Shown: positions 9,465 through 18,395 of the stretch, in pieces | Numbering within the stretch: position 1 is the stretch's first letter | Layout of the letters: the number at the start of each line of letters is the position of its first letter | Source: JAVVEG01 sp032251455 | GTDB taxonomy: Bacteria > Pseudomonadota > Gammaproteobacteria > Pseudomonadales > Pseudohongiellaceae | NCBI GenBank assembly: GCA_032251455.1 | Contig: JAVVEG010000019.1 | Coordinates: forward strand, 1 to 61,778 | Length of the DNA: 61,778 nucleotides | Direction of reading: 5' to 3' | Notes under the pieces: model-generated | Database searches by the model: none | Told to the model about the DNA's origin: nothing | What the model saw: the letters and a program-made list of their open reading frames with translations, nothing else | Made by a program: the position numbers and the translations under genes

Positions 9465-10904
9465 TTAACGGACCGCCTTCAATACTTCTCTGGTCAGATC
9501 CCACTGGCTGAAACCCTGCCGGCCATAATCCAGACCACGACGCACGATGACCAGATTCTGTGAAGGCACGACCACCGTGTACTGTCCCCGGTTGCCATTG
9601 GTTGAATAGGCGTCACGAGGCACATCATCGCGATTTTCCGGCACCAGCCACCATTGGCCGCCATACTGTCCGCCCCGGCCCACAGTAGCGGGTGCCGGTG
9701 TGCGCGAGAATTCGATCCAGTCCTCGGAGATCAGGCGCTCACCATTCCACATGCCACCATTGAGGTAGAGCAGGCCAAAACGTGCCAGGTCTCTGGCATT
9801 GGTATAAACCTGGCTGCTGAAGATGAAATCACCGAAACGGTCGGTACTCACCAGGGTGTTGCGCATGCCTATCCGGTCCAGCAAGGCCTTGCGCGGAAAC
9901 TCGGCGTAGGTTTGCTCGCCGCCCAGAGCGAGTTTCATGGCATACACGCCCAGCAGCGTGTCGTAATTTTCATAATCCCAGACTGTACCCGGTTCGCGTA
10001 TCAGGCCACGGCTGCGCGCACCAGTGACCGAGCTGGCTCCGGCCCAGTAGGACAGCCCCGACCCGGTGGCGTATTCCATGCCTCTGTTATCGATGGTTTC
10101 CAGACCACTGGACATGTTCAACACATGGCGCAGCGTTATCTGTGCGCGCGGGTCTGTCTCCGGCGAACGGTTTTCCGGCAGCCAGGCAAAGCCCAGTGGT
10201 TCATCCAGGGAAAGCCGGCCTTCATCCACCAGCATGCCGATCAGGGCGGAAGCAATACTCTTGGCCGTTGACCAGGTGCGGGTGCGCGTGCTCATGTCGA
10301 TGCCTGGCGCATACCGCTCGTGGATGATCCTGCCGTTGTAGACCACCAGCAGGCTCAGGGTGACCTGTTCTTTGGATTCACGCTCGAAGGCCCAGTCCGA
10401 GGCGGCCTGCAGGGCTGCCGCATCGATGTTGGCGGACAGTGGTTCATTGGCGACCAGATCACCATCCGGCCAGGGAATCTGGGCGGGGTTTCCCGCTGGC
10501 AGTGGCAAGCTTAGTTCGGGCAAACTGTCGATGTCGGCCAGGGTCTGGTCAGGAGCAAGAATTACGCAGCCAATGCCCTCACGAAACACGGCGCGCATGA
10601 CTGGCGGGTTGTCCGCAGTACCGATCTCCACGGCGCGCAGCTCCCGGTGGACCTGGTAATCGCCTCCCTCGGCCGTGCCGACAGGCTGGCGCAGAAAGGC
10701 CAGTTCTTGCTGGAATACCTGTTCCAGGGTGCGGTTGCTGGTGAACAGTCCATTGCACATGAAGATGGCCTGCTGTCCCCGTTGCACCAGGGTCCTTTGT
10801 GGTGCCCAGTAATCGTAGCTGTCCGCTTGTTGGGAGAAGCCGCTGGCCGGTAGCAGTGATAACAGCGAGACCAGCACGACAAACAATTTCGAGTGATTAT
10901 TCAT
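9465..10904 (-). CDS. Exported class C beta-lactamase-like serine hydrolase
   Basis: A 479-residue protein with a signal peptide (MNNHSKLFVVLVSLLSLLPASGFSQ), a novel N-terminal domain of about 170 residues and a C-terminal beta-lactamase/penicillin-binding-protein-like domain. The S-x-x-K motif is in WSTAKSIASALIG (about 214), and the Y-x-N motif in WDYENYDTLLG (about 310). Proteins of this kind are usually esterases or D-amino peptidases, not resistance enzymes; the substrate is not predictable. Start ATG 10904 has GAGGGAA upstream. It converges with the transporter gene, only 11 bases separating the stops. Confidence 0.85.
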   Translation of the reverse strand: MNNHSKLFVVLVSLLSLLPASGFSQQADSYDYWAPQRTLVQRGQQAIFMCNGLFTSNRTLEQVFQQELAFLRQPVGTAEGGDYQVHRELRAVEIGTADNPPVMRAVFREGIGCVILAPDQTLADIDSLPELSLPLPAGNPAQIPWPDGDLVANEPLSANIDAAALQAASDWAFERESKEQVTLSLLVVYNGRIIHERYAPGIDMSTRTRTWSTAKSIASALIGMLVDEGRLSLDEPLGFAWLPENRSPETDPRAQITLRHVLNMSSGLETIDNRGMEYATGSGLSYWAGASSVTGARSRGLIREPGTVWDYENYDTLLGVYAMKLALGGEQTYAEFPRKALLDRIGMRNTLVSTDRFGDFIFSSQVYTNARDLARFGLLYLNGGMWNGERLISEDWIEFSRTPAPATVGRGGQYGGQWWLVPENRDDVPRDAYSTNGNRGQYTVVVPSQNLVIVRRGLDYGRQGFSQWDLTREVLKAVR

Positions 10905-11145
10905 TGCCGGGTTCCCTCGGGAAGTAAAGGTGGGTGCCTGATGGGAGATAGTAGCAGCTTGACAGGGGGCCGCCAATTGTCCATGCGAACCACATCAGCA
11001 ATGCCCCGACCCCGTTTCACAGCGTATACAAGTCCTTGAAGAGAGTAACACCCCCTTGCTTTTTAGTGCTATCTTTCCGGGAGCCCTCATGCGGTAGCTT
11101 GCACGTAAAACCAGACCAATAACATCAAGACTCAAAGGTCCGCCC

Positions 11146-13962
11146 ATGAAACACTTCCTCCATTGCCTTATCCTCTTGCTCAGCTCTCTGTTATCAGCCC
11201 CCGTGTTCGCCCAGCCCTTGATCGGCGAGTTGCCTGTGGACGAAACAGCCACGGCCAGCATCCGTGCCGCCACCACCAGTGAGGATTTCCTGACCCGCTG
11301 GGTGGATGTGCTGCCGGAACACCCCGATGTGCCCAGCCCGCGCGACGTGCTTGGCTATACCGTGGGGACGCCGGGAGAACTCACCCAGGTGGAGGAGATC
11401 TACGCCTATTTCGATGCCCTGGGTGCCGCCTCCGAACGTGTCCAGGTCTTCCGTATTGGTCAGAGTTTCGAAGGCCGTGACATGCTGCTGGTGGCCATTG
11501 CCGAACCGGAACAGCTGGCCCGGCTGGAGGAATACAAAGCCGCGCTGCATGATCTGGCTGACCCGCGGCAAACCACCGCCGAGGAAGCCGAAGCCCTCAT
11601 CGAGCAGGCCTTGCCAATCTACTGGATGACCGCCGGTCTGCATTCGCCCGAGCTGGGTCCGCCAGAGATGGTGATGGAGCTGGCCTACCGTCTGGCAGTA
11701 GAGACCCGGCAACCCTTTGCCAATATCCGCAGCAAGGTCATCACCCTGATCACGCCGGTGTTCGATGTCGATGGCCGCGCGCGACAGGTGGACTGGTACA
11801 AGAGCAATATCAAGGGCCACACGGATTTCAATGACATGCCGCCGCGCAGTTCACCGTTCTGGGGGCACTACACCTACCATGACAACAACCGCGATGGCAT
11901 TTCCATCACCCAGCCGATTACCCGGCTCTATGTCGAGAATGTGTACGAGTGGAAGCCCACGGTCACGCTGGATCTGCATGAATCGGTGCCGCTGCTGTAC
12001 GTAGCTGGCGGTACCGGCCCCTACAACGAACGGGTCAGCCCCATCACCATCAGCGAATGGCAACTGTTGGCCAATTATGAGATTTCGCGGCTGACCGGGC
12101 TTGGCCTGGAAGGTGTGTGGACCTGGGGTTTCTACACCGGCTGGTATCCGGGCTACATGCTGTGGGCGACCAACAACCACAATGGCATGGGCCGTTTCTA
12201 CGAGACCTTCGGCAACAACAGTGCCGACACCATGGAGCGGGATCTGGCCGATTCCAGCTATGCCGGAGAAGCGGTCACCGAGCGTACCTGGTACCGGGCC
12301 GCACCACCACCACGCAAGCTCACCTGGTCCATGCGCAACAACACCAATTACATGATGTCCGGCGTCATTGCCTCGCTGGAGATGGTGGCACAGAACGGGC
12401 CGATGTTTCTGCACAACTTCTACCAGAAAGGAGTCGAGGCCTTGCAGAAGGGCACGGCAGAAGCTCCCTATGCCTACCTTATTCCGCAGCAGCAGCGAGA
12501 CCCCGACTCGGCCAACTATATGATCAGCGTGCTTGGTCGCCAGACCATCGAGATGCAACGCGCCAGCGTGGCCGGTGAATATGGTGAGCTGCGCGTGGAG
12601 GCGGGCGATATCCTGGTCAAATTGAACCAACCCTACGGACCGCTGGCACGCACCCTGCTGGAGCGGCAGAAATTTCCCGCCGATGTGCAGGTGCCTCCCT
12701 ATGATGATGTTTCCTGGACCTATGGTCTGGTCTACGGGGTTGAGGTCAAGGCCATCGATGACACGGCCGTGCTGGAACATGCTGCCAGCGCCTTCGACCC
12801 GGCGCAGCGTTTCCTGCCCGCCACCACCGTGCCGGCGAGCGGAGATTACTGGATAGTGCCTCATCGCGGGCAGCGCGAACTGGGCCCGACCCGCTTTGCC
12901 CTGGGGGATGATATCGAGGTGCAGGTGGCCCGGGAAGCCTTTGTCGCAGAGGGAGTCGAGTACCCTGCCGGCTCCTGGATTGTTGATCGCACTGCGCTGA
13001 ATCGAAGAGAAACCGCTCGCCTGGAGGAAGTGCTGGCCGCGGGCAATCTGGAGATCGTCGCTACCGCTACGCGTCCCGCGGTGGAGACCCATGAACAGGA
13101 CCTGCCACGCCTGGGTGTCTACCAGTCCTGGACCTCCACCCAGAATCCGGGCTGGGTACGCTACAGCCTCGATCAGGCCGGCGTGCCCTATACCCTGTTT
13201 TCCAAGGAACGTGCCCGGGAAGGCGATCTGCTGGATGACTTTGATGTCATTCTGGTGCCCCACATGAGCAGCAACACCTCGCTGGCGTCGATTATTGGCG
13301 GTGTTGACCCCAAATGGTCGCCACTGCCCTACACCAACTCCAGGGAAACCCCCAACCTGGGACATATCCTCAGCTCCGAGGACATCACCGGCGGTCTGGG
13401 CTTCCCGGGCATGGCCGCCTTCGAAGCCTTTGTCCGCAATGGGGGCACCCTGGTGGCCCTGGGTTCCGCCGGCGTCATGGCCGTGGATTCCGGTATTCTG
13501 CGCGGTATCGTCAAGCGTGATGCGGGCAGCATGAACACCCCCGGCTCCGTCATGACCACCAAGATCACTGATCCGTCCTCACCGCTGGTCTACGGCTATG
13601 AGGAAATCAGCCATGTGATGCGCGGCAACATGCCGGTGTTTTCGGTGCCGGATTACGACCGGGAATATGCGCCCATGCAATTTGGCACCAAACACTGGGA
13701 TGAAGACGAGGAGGATGATAAGAAGGATGACAAGAAGGCAGAAGATGGAGAGGATGCAAAAGCAAAATCCACTCCAGCGCTGGTATTGTCCGGCGGTATC
13801 GTGCGCGGTACAGATGTGATCGATGGCGAACCAGCCCTGGTCAGCAAGCCGGTGGATGAGGGACACGTGGTGCTGTTCAACTGGAACCCGATGCACCGGC
13901 ACGTGAATCTGCATGACCATGGCTTTGTCTATAATGCAATATTGAACTGGAACGATCTGTAG
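11146..13962 (+). CDS. Large secreted M14-family zinc carboxypeptidase
   Basis: A 938-residue exported metallopeptidase. After a signal peptide (HCLILLLSSLLSAPVFAQ) comes the M14 domain: GQSFEGRDMLLVAI, the zinc-binding H-x-x-E in GLHSPELGPPEMV (about 165-168), ITPVFDVDGR, and the later LDLHES with the third zinc His. The C-terminal 500 residues are a long accessory part ending in a glutamine-amidotransferase-like fold (VALGSAGVMAVDSGIL). Residues around 848-872 form a very charged Glu/Asp/Lys linker (DEDEEDDKKDDKKAEDGEDA). Members of this large family are common in marine Gammaproteobacteria and Bacteroidetes. MscS follows 12 bases after the stop and may be cotranscribed. Confidence 0.85.
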   Translation: MKHFLHCLILLLSSLLSAPVFAQPLIGELPVDETATASIRAATTSEDFLTRWVDVLPEHPDVPSPRDVLGYTVGTPGELTQVEEIYAYFDALGAASERVQVFRIGQSFEGRDMLLVAIAEPEQLARLEEYKAALHDLADPRQTTAEEAEALIEQALPIYWMTAGLHSPELGPPEMVMELAYRLAVETRQPFANIRSKVITLITPVFDVDGRARQVDWYKSNIKGHTDFNDMPPRSSPFWGHYTYHDNNRDGISITQPITRLYVENVYEWKPTVTLDLHESVPLLYVAGGTGPYNERVSPITISEWQLLANYEISRLTGLGLEGVWTWGFYTGWYPGYMLWATNNHNGMGRFYETFGNNSADTMERDLADSSYAGEAVTERTWYRAAPPPRKLTWSMRNNTNYMMSGVIASLEMVAQNGPMFLHNFYQKGVEALQKGTAEAPYAYLIPQQQRDPDSANYMISVLGRQTIEMQRASVAGEYGELRVEAGDILVKLNQPYGPLARTLLERQKFPADVQVPPYDDVSWTYGLVYGVEVKAIDDTAVLEHAASAFDPAQRFLPATTVPASGDYWIVPHRGQRELGPTRFALGDDIEVQVAREAFVAEGVEYPAGSWIVDRTALNRRETARLEEVLAAGNLEIVATATRPAVETHEQDLPRLGVYQSWTSTQNPGWVRYSLDQAGVPYTLFSKERAREGDLLDDFDVILVPHMSSNTSLASIIGGVDPKWSPLPYTNSRETPNLGHILSSEDITGGLGFPGMAAFEAFVRNGGTLVALGSAGVMAVDSGILRGIVKRDAGSMNTPGSVMTTKITDPSSPLVYGYEEISHVMRGNMPVFSVPDYDREYAPMQFGTKHWDEDEEDDKKDDKKAEDGEDAKAKSTPALVLSGGIVRGTDVIDGEPALVSKPVDEGHVVLFNWNPMHRHVNLHDHGFVYNAILNWNDL

Positions 13963-13974
13963 CAGGGAACCATC

Positions 13975-14808
13975 ATGGATCAGGAACTCGAACAAGTCAC
14001 GGCAATTTACAACATGGTAGTGACCTTTTTCGTCAACTACAGCTTTCAGGCCATTGGCGCCATCATTGTACTGGTCATCGGCATCGTTGTGGCACGCAAG
14101 GTCAGCAATATGGTGCTGGCGCTGTGCCAGCGCAAAAATCTGGATATCACACTGAGCGGTTTTATAGCCAACACCATTCGCCTGTTGATCATCATCATGG
14201 TGGCGATTATTGCTCTGGGTAAACTGGGTATCAGCATCACGCCCTTTGTGGCGGCAGTTGGCGCCTTGTCACTGGGTGCCGGTCTGGCGGTACAGGGTCT
14301 GTTATCCAATTATGGGGCAGGGTTCAATATCATTCTTGCGCGCCCGTTCGTGGTGGGCGACACCATCTCGGTGCAGGGTGTTACCGGACTGGTCAAGGAA
14401 ATACATCTGGCCTACACGGTGCTGGGTGATGAGGACGGGGTGCGCATCAATGTCCCCAACAAGCATATCGTTGGCGAGATCATCCACAATTCCCAGGCCG
14501 ACAGTGTGCTTGAGCTGAGCGTGGGCATCGCCTACCACTGCAATCCCGAAACAGCGGTTGCTGCTCTGACACAGGCCTTGTCAGGATTGAGCGGTCTGAG
14601 CAGCGCGCGTCCCCCATTGATCGGCATTGACAGGTTTGCCGACAGCAGCATCGAGCTTGGCATCCGGCTGTGGGTTCGCACCGAGGTTCTGCATGAAACC
14701 CGGTTTCAAGCCAACAAGCTGATCTATAGCACACTGCGTGAGCACGACATTGCCATTCCTTTCCCGCAACGCGAAGTGCATATTCTGGGGCAGGTGGCGC
14801 CAGGGTGA
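13975..14808 (+). CDS. Small-conductance mechanosensitive channel (MscS family)
   Basis: A 277-residue inner-membrane channel of normal MscS length (E. coli MscS 286). Three N-terminal membrane helices are visible, the third being the Gly/Ala-rich pore helix (PFVAAVGALSLGAGLAVQG), followed by the conserved beta domain motif RPFVVGDTISVQG and a C-terminal alpha/beta vestibule. It releases solutes on hypo-osmotic shock. Start ATG 13975 lies 12 bases after the preceding peptidase gene with CAGGGAA as ribosome binding site, so the two are probably one transcript. Confidence 0.93.
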   Translation: MDQELEQVTAIYNMVVTFFVNYSFQAIGAIIVLVIGIVVARKVSNMVLALCQRKNLDITLSGFIANTIRLLIIIMVAIIALGKLGISITPFVAAVGALSLGAGLAVQGLLSNYGAGFNIILARPFVVGDTISVQGVTGLVKEIHLAYTVLGDEDGVRINVPNKHIVGEIIHNSQADSVLELSVGIAYHCNPETAVAALTQALSGLSGLSSARPPLIGIDRFADSSIELGIRLWVRTEVLHETRFQANKLIYSTLREHDIAIPFPQREVHILGQVAPG

Positions 14809-14938
14809 TGGGGTTCACTTTTTAAAATGCATATGAGTATCAAAAAATTGCAGGCGGGCAGTTTTGCATTAGCCTTGGATAATTAACGCTGGATCACTTG
14901 AGCAAGCTATTGCTGCAGCAAAATCTTTTGGAGAGGAA

Positions 14939-15085
14939 ATGCAGTTGCCGTTCAGCTATTTCTATTTAAACGGTATTCAGTACAGAGTGTTGGAAGGAGG
15001 AATATTTGAAATGGATGCTGGCAACGGGCCAAAAAGAAAAGTGGCTGACTATCTTGAAAAACACCGCTATGCACCGCAGAAATAG
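14939..15085 (+). CDS. Small hypothetical protein or 3' remnant of a gene
   Basis: A 48-residue frame (MQLPFSYFYLNGIQYRVLEGG ... HRYAPQK). The coding pattern continues upstream of the ATG without a start (INAGSLEQAIAAAKSFGEE) back to a TAG at about 14869, which suggests that the original gene was longer and lost its 5' end, or uses an unseen start. The AGAGGA motif is too close to the ATG to be a normal ribosome binding site. Family not recognised. It sits at the edge of the accessory block that starts after MscS. Confidence 0.35.
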   Translation: MQLPFSYFYLNGIQYRVLEGGIFEMDAGNGPKRKVADYLEKHRYAPQK

Positions 15086-15106
15086 GCTTTCAGAAAAAAT
15101 TACTTT

Positions 15107-15919
15107 GTGACTACTATGGGTTGGGCCGCAAAACATTACATGAATACGCTGGTTGCGGCATTAGCTTCGATTATTGTCACGGTACTGTTGTGGCGGACCT
15201 TGTACCCGCTGGGGTCGATCAGCTTGCTGGCCCTGATGCCACTCACAGGTTTGATTCTTGTGGGTAATTATCGAGTCACAATATCGAGACGGAAAGCGAT
15301 ATTGGATTCTGTTTTCACAGAAACAACAAGCGTTCGAAAATTTTTCAAAGGCAGGATTAGTGCTTCTGTCCAATCCATTGCAGTCGCAGCAGCAGGCTTG
15401 TTTTTAATCGCATACAAAGGAATTGCAGCTGATGCCTGGGAAATAACATTGGCAATTTCCTCCATAGCCATCTGTACCGTCACTTTCGTTTACTTGACTC
15501 AAAGACTGGAAGCTCATGTCAAGCCAAGGCATCTACTCAGTGTCGCAGCCAGTGTCACTGTTGTTTTCGTTGGTACGATTTATTTCATTCTCTATATGTA
15601 TGCAATGTGGGGCATAGATCAATTTCCGGGTTATTTTCTTAATGAGCCCTGGAGTGTAGCTTTAAATAGAGCGATGGATGAGCTCCCGCAGAGTTCGGGG
15701 TTTGTTGCTCAGTTTGTCGAAGTGGTGTTTGCACTGGAGACACTAAAAAATTATGCGGTTGTTAATTCAGGCAATTTTACTTCTATCGTCCCGGTAGTGT
15801 ATGTGGTGTACGGAGCCATATTCGGATACTTGCAGGTGCGAGTCGTTGTATCCGTGGTTTCAGCGGTCTATGTCTTAAGCCGTACTATTCAGGCAACAGG
15901 ATATGAACATGACAGCTAA
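15107..15919 (+). CDS. Multi-pass membrane protein of unknown function
   Basis: A 270-residue protein with about six hydrophobic segments (for example VAALASIIVTVLLW near residue 16, SLLALMPLTGLILV, SIAVAAAGLFLIAY, ASVTVVFVGTIYFILY and the last VSVVSAVYVL). I do not recognise the family. The start could be GTG 15107 or ATG 15116. Its 3' end overlaps the next gene by 17 bases, so the two are translationally coupled and probably form one complex. Base composition is clearly more A+T-rich than the flanking peptidase genes, which fits acquired DNA. Confidence 0.65.
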   Translation: MTTMGWAAKHYMNTLVAALASIIVTVLLWRTLYPLGSISLLALMPLTGLILVGNYRVTISRRKAILDSVFTETTSVRKFFKGRISASVQSIAVAAAGLFLIAYKGIAADAWEITLAISSIAICTVTFVYLTQRLEAHVKPRHLLSVAASVTVVFVGTIYFILYMYAMWGIDQFPGYFLNEPWSVALNRAMDELPQSSGFVAQFVEVVFALETLKNYAVVNSGNFTSIVPVVYVVYGAIFGYLQVRVVVSVVSAVYVLSRTIQATGYEHDS

Positions 15920-16937
15920 TACGGATGGTGAGGGTAAACAATCCGGAAGTAACTTTTGGAAGTATTTCTGGGGAACAATTGTTTTGATGGTTGGACTTAA
16001 TCTGATTTTTATTTTTTGGGCTTCGCTACCAATCAATGATGGAGAAGCTCAATCTGGTATTGAGCTACCAGTAAACAATCAGAATGGCACGAATAGCCCG
16101 GTATATGAAATACAGACTCCAGTGCTAAGGGGAATTATAAGTGATGCTCTGGATAAAGCCGCTGAAAGTGTAAAAAATGATGATGGCTTGATTGGTGTTG
16201 GCGTTGATAACTTGTACGCTCCGGTGTACGGGGCTATCGGTGCTTATACGGACAGACATTATTCTGTGATGGGTAGCTATGAGGAGTTATGGGCAGCTGT
16301 AAGTCAGCGCCTCGCAGAAGAAATGGAGGCACAACTGTTTGCTGGATTTGATGTCAGATTGAATAGCCTTGTGGAGGAACTTGATGCCGAGTTCAATGCA
16401 GAGTTTGAGGACAACGTGAATGAGGGTATCGACCAAGAGTTACCAGAGGGTATGAACAGGGATAATTTGGCTTCCATTACGGAAGCGATAGTGCAGGACA
16501 CAATCGATAGGATGTACTACTCAGCTCCGGTTTCAGGGTTTTTGTCTGTTTCCGGCGCAATGGGAACGAAAATCATAGTACAGCAATTAACTGCCAAGTT
16601 GGCAGCCGCTTTAACAGTAAAGACTGGCGCCAAAGTCGCGACAAAGGCAGGAGCGTCTGTACTTGGTGGTGCTGCGACTGGTGCTGCCGCAGGAGCAGTG
16701 CTGGGGCCGGTTGGATCAGCAATTGGTGGTGCTGCAGCCGCGATTGCAGTTTGGTTTGGAGTTGATAAGTTGTTTGTGGAAGGCGATGAATTTTTAAACA
16801 GAGAGTCATTTGAGGCTGAACTGGTCGCCATGATTGATGAAAGCAAAGAAGAGACGAAAGCGCGATTGTTGGCGGCAATAGATGATAAGGCAGAGGCAAT
16901 GGAAAATTTCACCTTCCGAGACCTGGGTAACCAGTAG
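15903..16937 (+). CDS. Membrane-anchored protein with glycine-zipper segment, unknown function
   Basis: A 344-residue protein. One N-terminal membrane anchor (YFWGTIVLMVGLNLIFIFW, residues 20-38) is followed by a soluble acidic helical region (LNSLVEELDAEFNAEFED) and then, near residues 250-285, a glycine/alanine-rich segment (GAATGAAAGAVLGPVG) typical of glycine-zipper helices that pack in membranes or pores. The C-terminus is charged and helical. I do not recognise the family. Its start lies inside the preceding membrane-protein gene; the pair may be a two-component membrane complex. A toxin or defence role is possible but unsupported. Confidence 0.65.
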   Translation: MNMTANTDGEGKQSGSNFWKYFWGTIVLMVGLNLIFIFWASLPINDGEAQSGIELPVNNQNGTNSPVYEIQTPVLRGIISDALDKAAESVKNDDGLIGVGVDNLYAPVYGAIGAYTDRHYSVMGSYEELWAAVSQRLAEEMEAQLFAGFDVRLNSLVEELDAEFNAEFEDNVNEGIDQELPEGMNRDNLASITEAIVQDTIDRMYYSAPVSGFLSVSGAMGTKIIVQQLTAKLAAALTVKTGAKVATKAGASVLGGAATGAAAGAVLGPVGSAIGGAAAAIAVWFGVDKLFVEGDEFLNRESFEAELVAMIDESKEETKARLLAAIDDKAEAMENFTFRDLGNQ

Positions 16938-16968
16938 TGCGGTCAGTGGGATAAAGTGGCCGCTTAAT

Positions 16969-17005
16969 CCTTGTATATTGAAAATATGAGTTTTAATATA
17001 CAAGG
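16969..17005. promoter_or_regulatory. Perfect 11-bp inverted repeat abutting the ATPase start codon
   Basis: CCTTGTATATT (16969-16979) and AATATACAAGG (16995-17005) are exact inverted copies separated by 15 A+T-rich bases. The right arm ends at the base before the ATG of the next gene and contains the only AAGG that could serve as ribosome binding site. It may be an operator for an unseen regulator, or an RNA hairpin that hides the ribosome binding site. Confidence 0.6.
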
Positions 17006-18178
17006 ATGATACCCCGTCGAGTTTATAAAATTGTTCAGGAAGCATTGAACCGCCAGGCAGCGGTTGCATTGCTTGGCCCTCGGCAAGTGGGCAAGACAAC
17101 ACTTGCACACCAGATCGCCGCAGGCTCAAAAACTATCTATCTTGACCTTGAAAGCCGGGCGGATCGGGATAAGCTCGCAGACCCACGATTATTCCTGACA
17201 GAATATGAGGATCAACTCGTCATTCTGGATGAAATTCACCGAGTGCCTGAAATATTTCAGGAGCTGAGAGGATTGATTGATCAGGGGCGGCGCCGAGGAA
17301 AGCGGACGCGCCGTTTCCTGATACTGGGCTCGGCTTCCATGGACTTGTTAAAGCAGTCTGGAGAAAGTTTGGCGGGGCGAATCGAATATGTCCAACTGAA
17401 CCCCCTGGATATTCTTGAAGCTGCATCGGATGCTGGAGATACAACGAAGCTCTGGGTGCGGGGAGGTTTCCCGGATAGTTTTCTTGCCAGCAGCGAAGCT
17501 GATAGTCTCGCTTTTCGCCGGAGTTTCATTCGAACCTACCTGGAACGGGACATTCCGCAATTCGGAGGACGTATTCCGGCGGAAACACTCGAACGGTTCT
17601 GGACGATGCTGGCGCATAGCCAAGGCAGCTTGCTCAATGCCTCGAAGCTGGCCTCTGGACTTTCGGTGAGCGCACCCACGGTAAGCAGCTACATCGACCT
17701 ATTGGTTGATTTGCTGCTCGTGCGGCGGTTGCGTCCATTTCACCTCAATACACGCAAACGCCTGATAAAGTCGCCGAAGGTCTATGTGCGCGACAGCGGA
17801 CTGGTGCATGCTTTGTTGGGGCTTGAGGATTTTAATGGTCTTTCCGGCCATCCTGTGGTGGGTGCTAGCTGGGAGGGGTTTGTGATTGAGAATCTTCTGG
17901 CAGCCGCCCCACCTCATACGGAGGCCTCTTTTTATCGAACTTCAGCCGGTGCGGAGATTGATCTGATTCTGGAGTTGTCTGGGACAAAAGGACTGTGGGC
18001 GATAGAGATTAAACGTGGACTGAGCACAACACCCAGCAAGGGTTTCTATAACGCGTGCGAAGACCTTAAACCGGCACGATCGTTTGTCGTATATTCCGGT
18101 GAAGATCGTTACCCCATCAACAAGAATGTGGAAGCCATAGGCCTAAGAGAAATGGCGTCGATGTTGGCTGGTGTCTAA
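17006..18178 (+). CDS. AAA-type ATPase with C-terminal DUF4143 domain
   Basis: A 390-residue protein of the common AAA_14 + DUF4143 family. The P-loop is ALLGPRQVGKTT (residues 21-32), Walker B LVILDEIHRVP (about 70-80), and the C-terminal half shows the DUF4143 pattern RTYLERDIPQFG, then a winged-helix-like segment (SKLASGLSVSAPTVSSYIDL) and a restriction-endonuclease-like end (GAEIDLILEL ... WAIEIKRG), which looks like a degenerate PD-(D/E)XK core. The family is frequent in bacteria and archaea, often horizontally moved, and its job is not established. A perfect palindrome lies directly before the start. Confidence 0.85.
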   Translation: MIPRRVYKIVQEALNRQAAVALLGPRQVGKTTLAHQIAAGSKTIYLDLESRADRDKLADPRLFLTEYEDQLVILDEIHRVPEIFQELRGLIDQGRRRGKRTRRFLILGSASMDLLKQSGESLAGRIEYVQLNPLDILEAASDAGDTTKLWVRGGFPDSFLASSEADSLAFRRSFIRTYLERDIPQFGGRIPAETLERFWTMLAHSQGSLLNASKLASGLSVSAPTVSSYIDLLVDLLLVRRLRPFHLNTRKRLIKSPKVYVRDSGLVHALLGLEDFNGLSGHPVVGASWEGFVIENLLAAAPPHTEASFYRTSAGAEIDLILELSGTKGLWAIEIKRGLSTTPSKGFYNACEDLKPARSFVVYSGEDRYPINKNVEAIGLREMASMLAGV

Positions 18179-18391
18179 ATGCCCGCCCTTGCCGAGAAAA
18201 CCTGGGGAAGAGAACAACGGCAGCTTTACCTCAAAAAACTTGATTTAATGTTCTATAACCTGGCAGATTGTCCTGCTCTCGGCAGCACATGCGATATCCG
18301 AACCGCTAGCGCCTTTCTTCAGCGGACCAGGTCGTGCTGGGTTTTTCTTTTTACCTGCACCGCCATTCAGCTCAAGGATTTCTCCCGGTAA
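18179..18391 (+). pseudogene. Decayed ParE/RelE-type toxin
   Basis: The reading frame contains AEKTWGREQRQLYLKKLDLM and FYNLADCPALGSTCDIR, which match the W-G-x-x-Q-x-x-x-Y-L-x-x-L and L-A-x-x-P-x-L-G pattern of ParE toxins. The N-terminal strand and helix are missing, and after CDIRT the ParE-like end continues only in another frame (ADQVVLGFSFYLHRH, where intact toxins have a hydrophobic strand before the C-terminus). No ParD-like antitoxin lies next to it. I read it as a truncated and frameshifted toxin relic. Confidence 0.5.
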
Positions 18392-18395
18392 GAAC

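Noticed and set aside
11851..13365. 504-codon minus-strand frame inside the M14 peptidase gene
   Set aside because: Antisense shadow; no homologous motifs.
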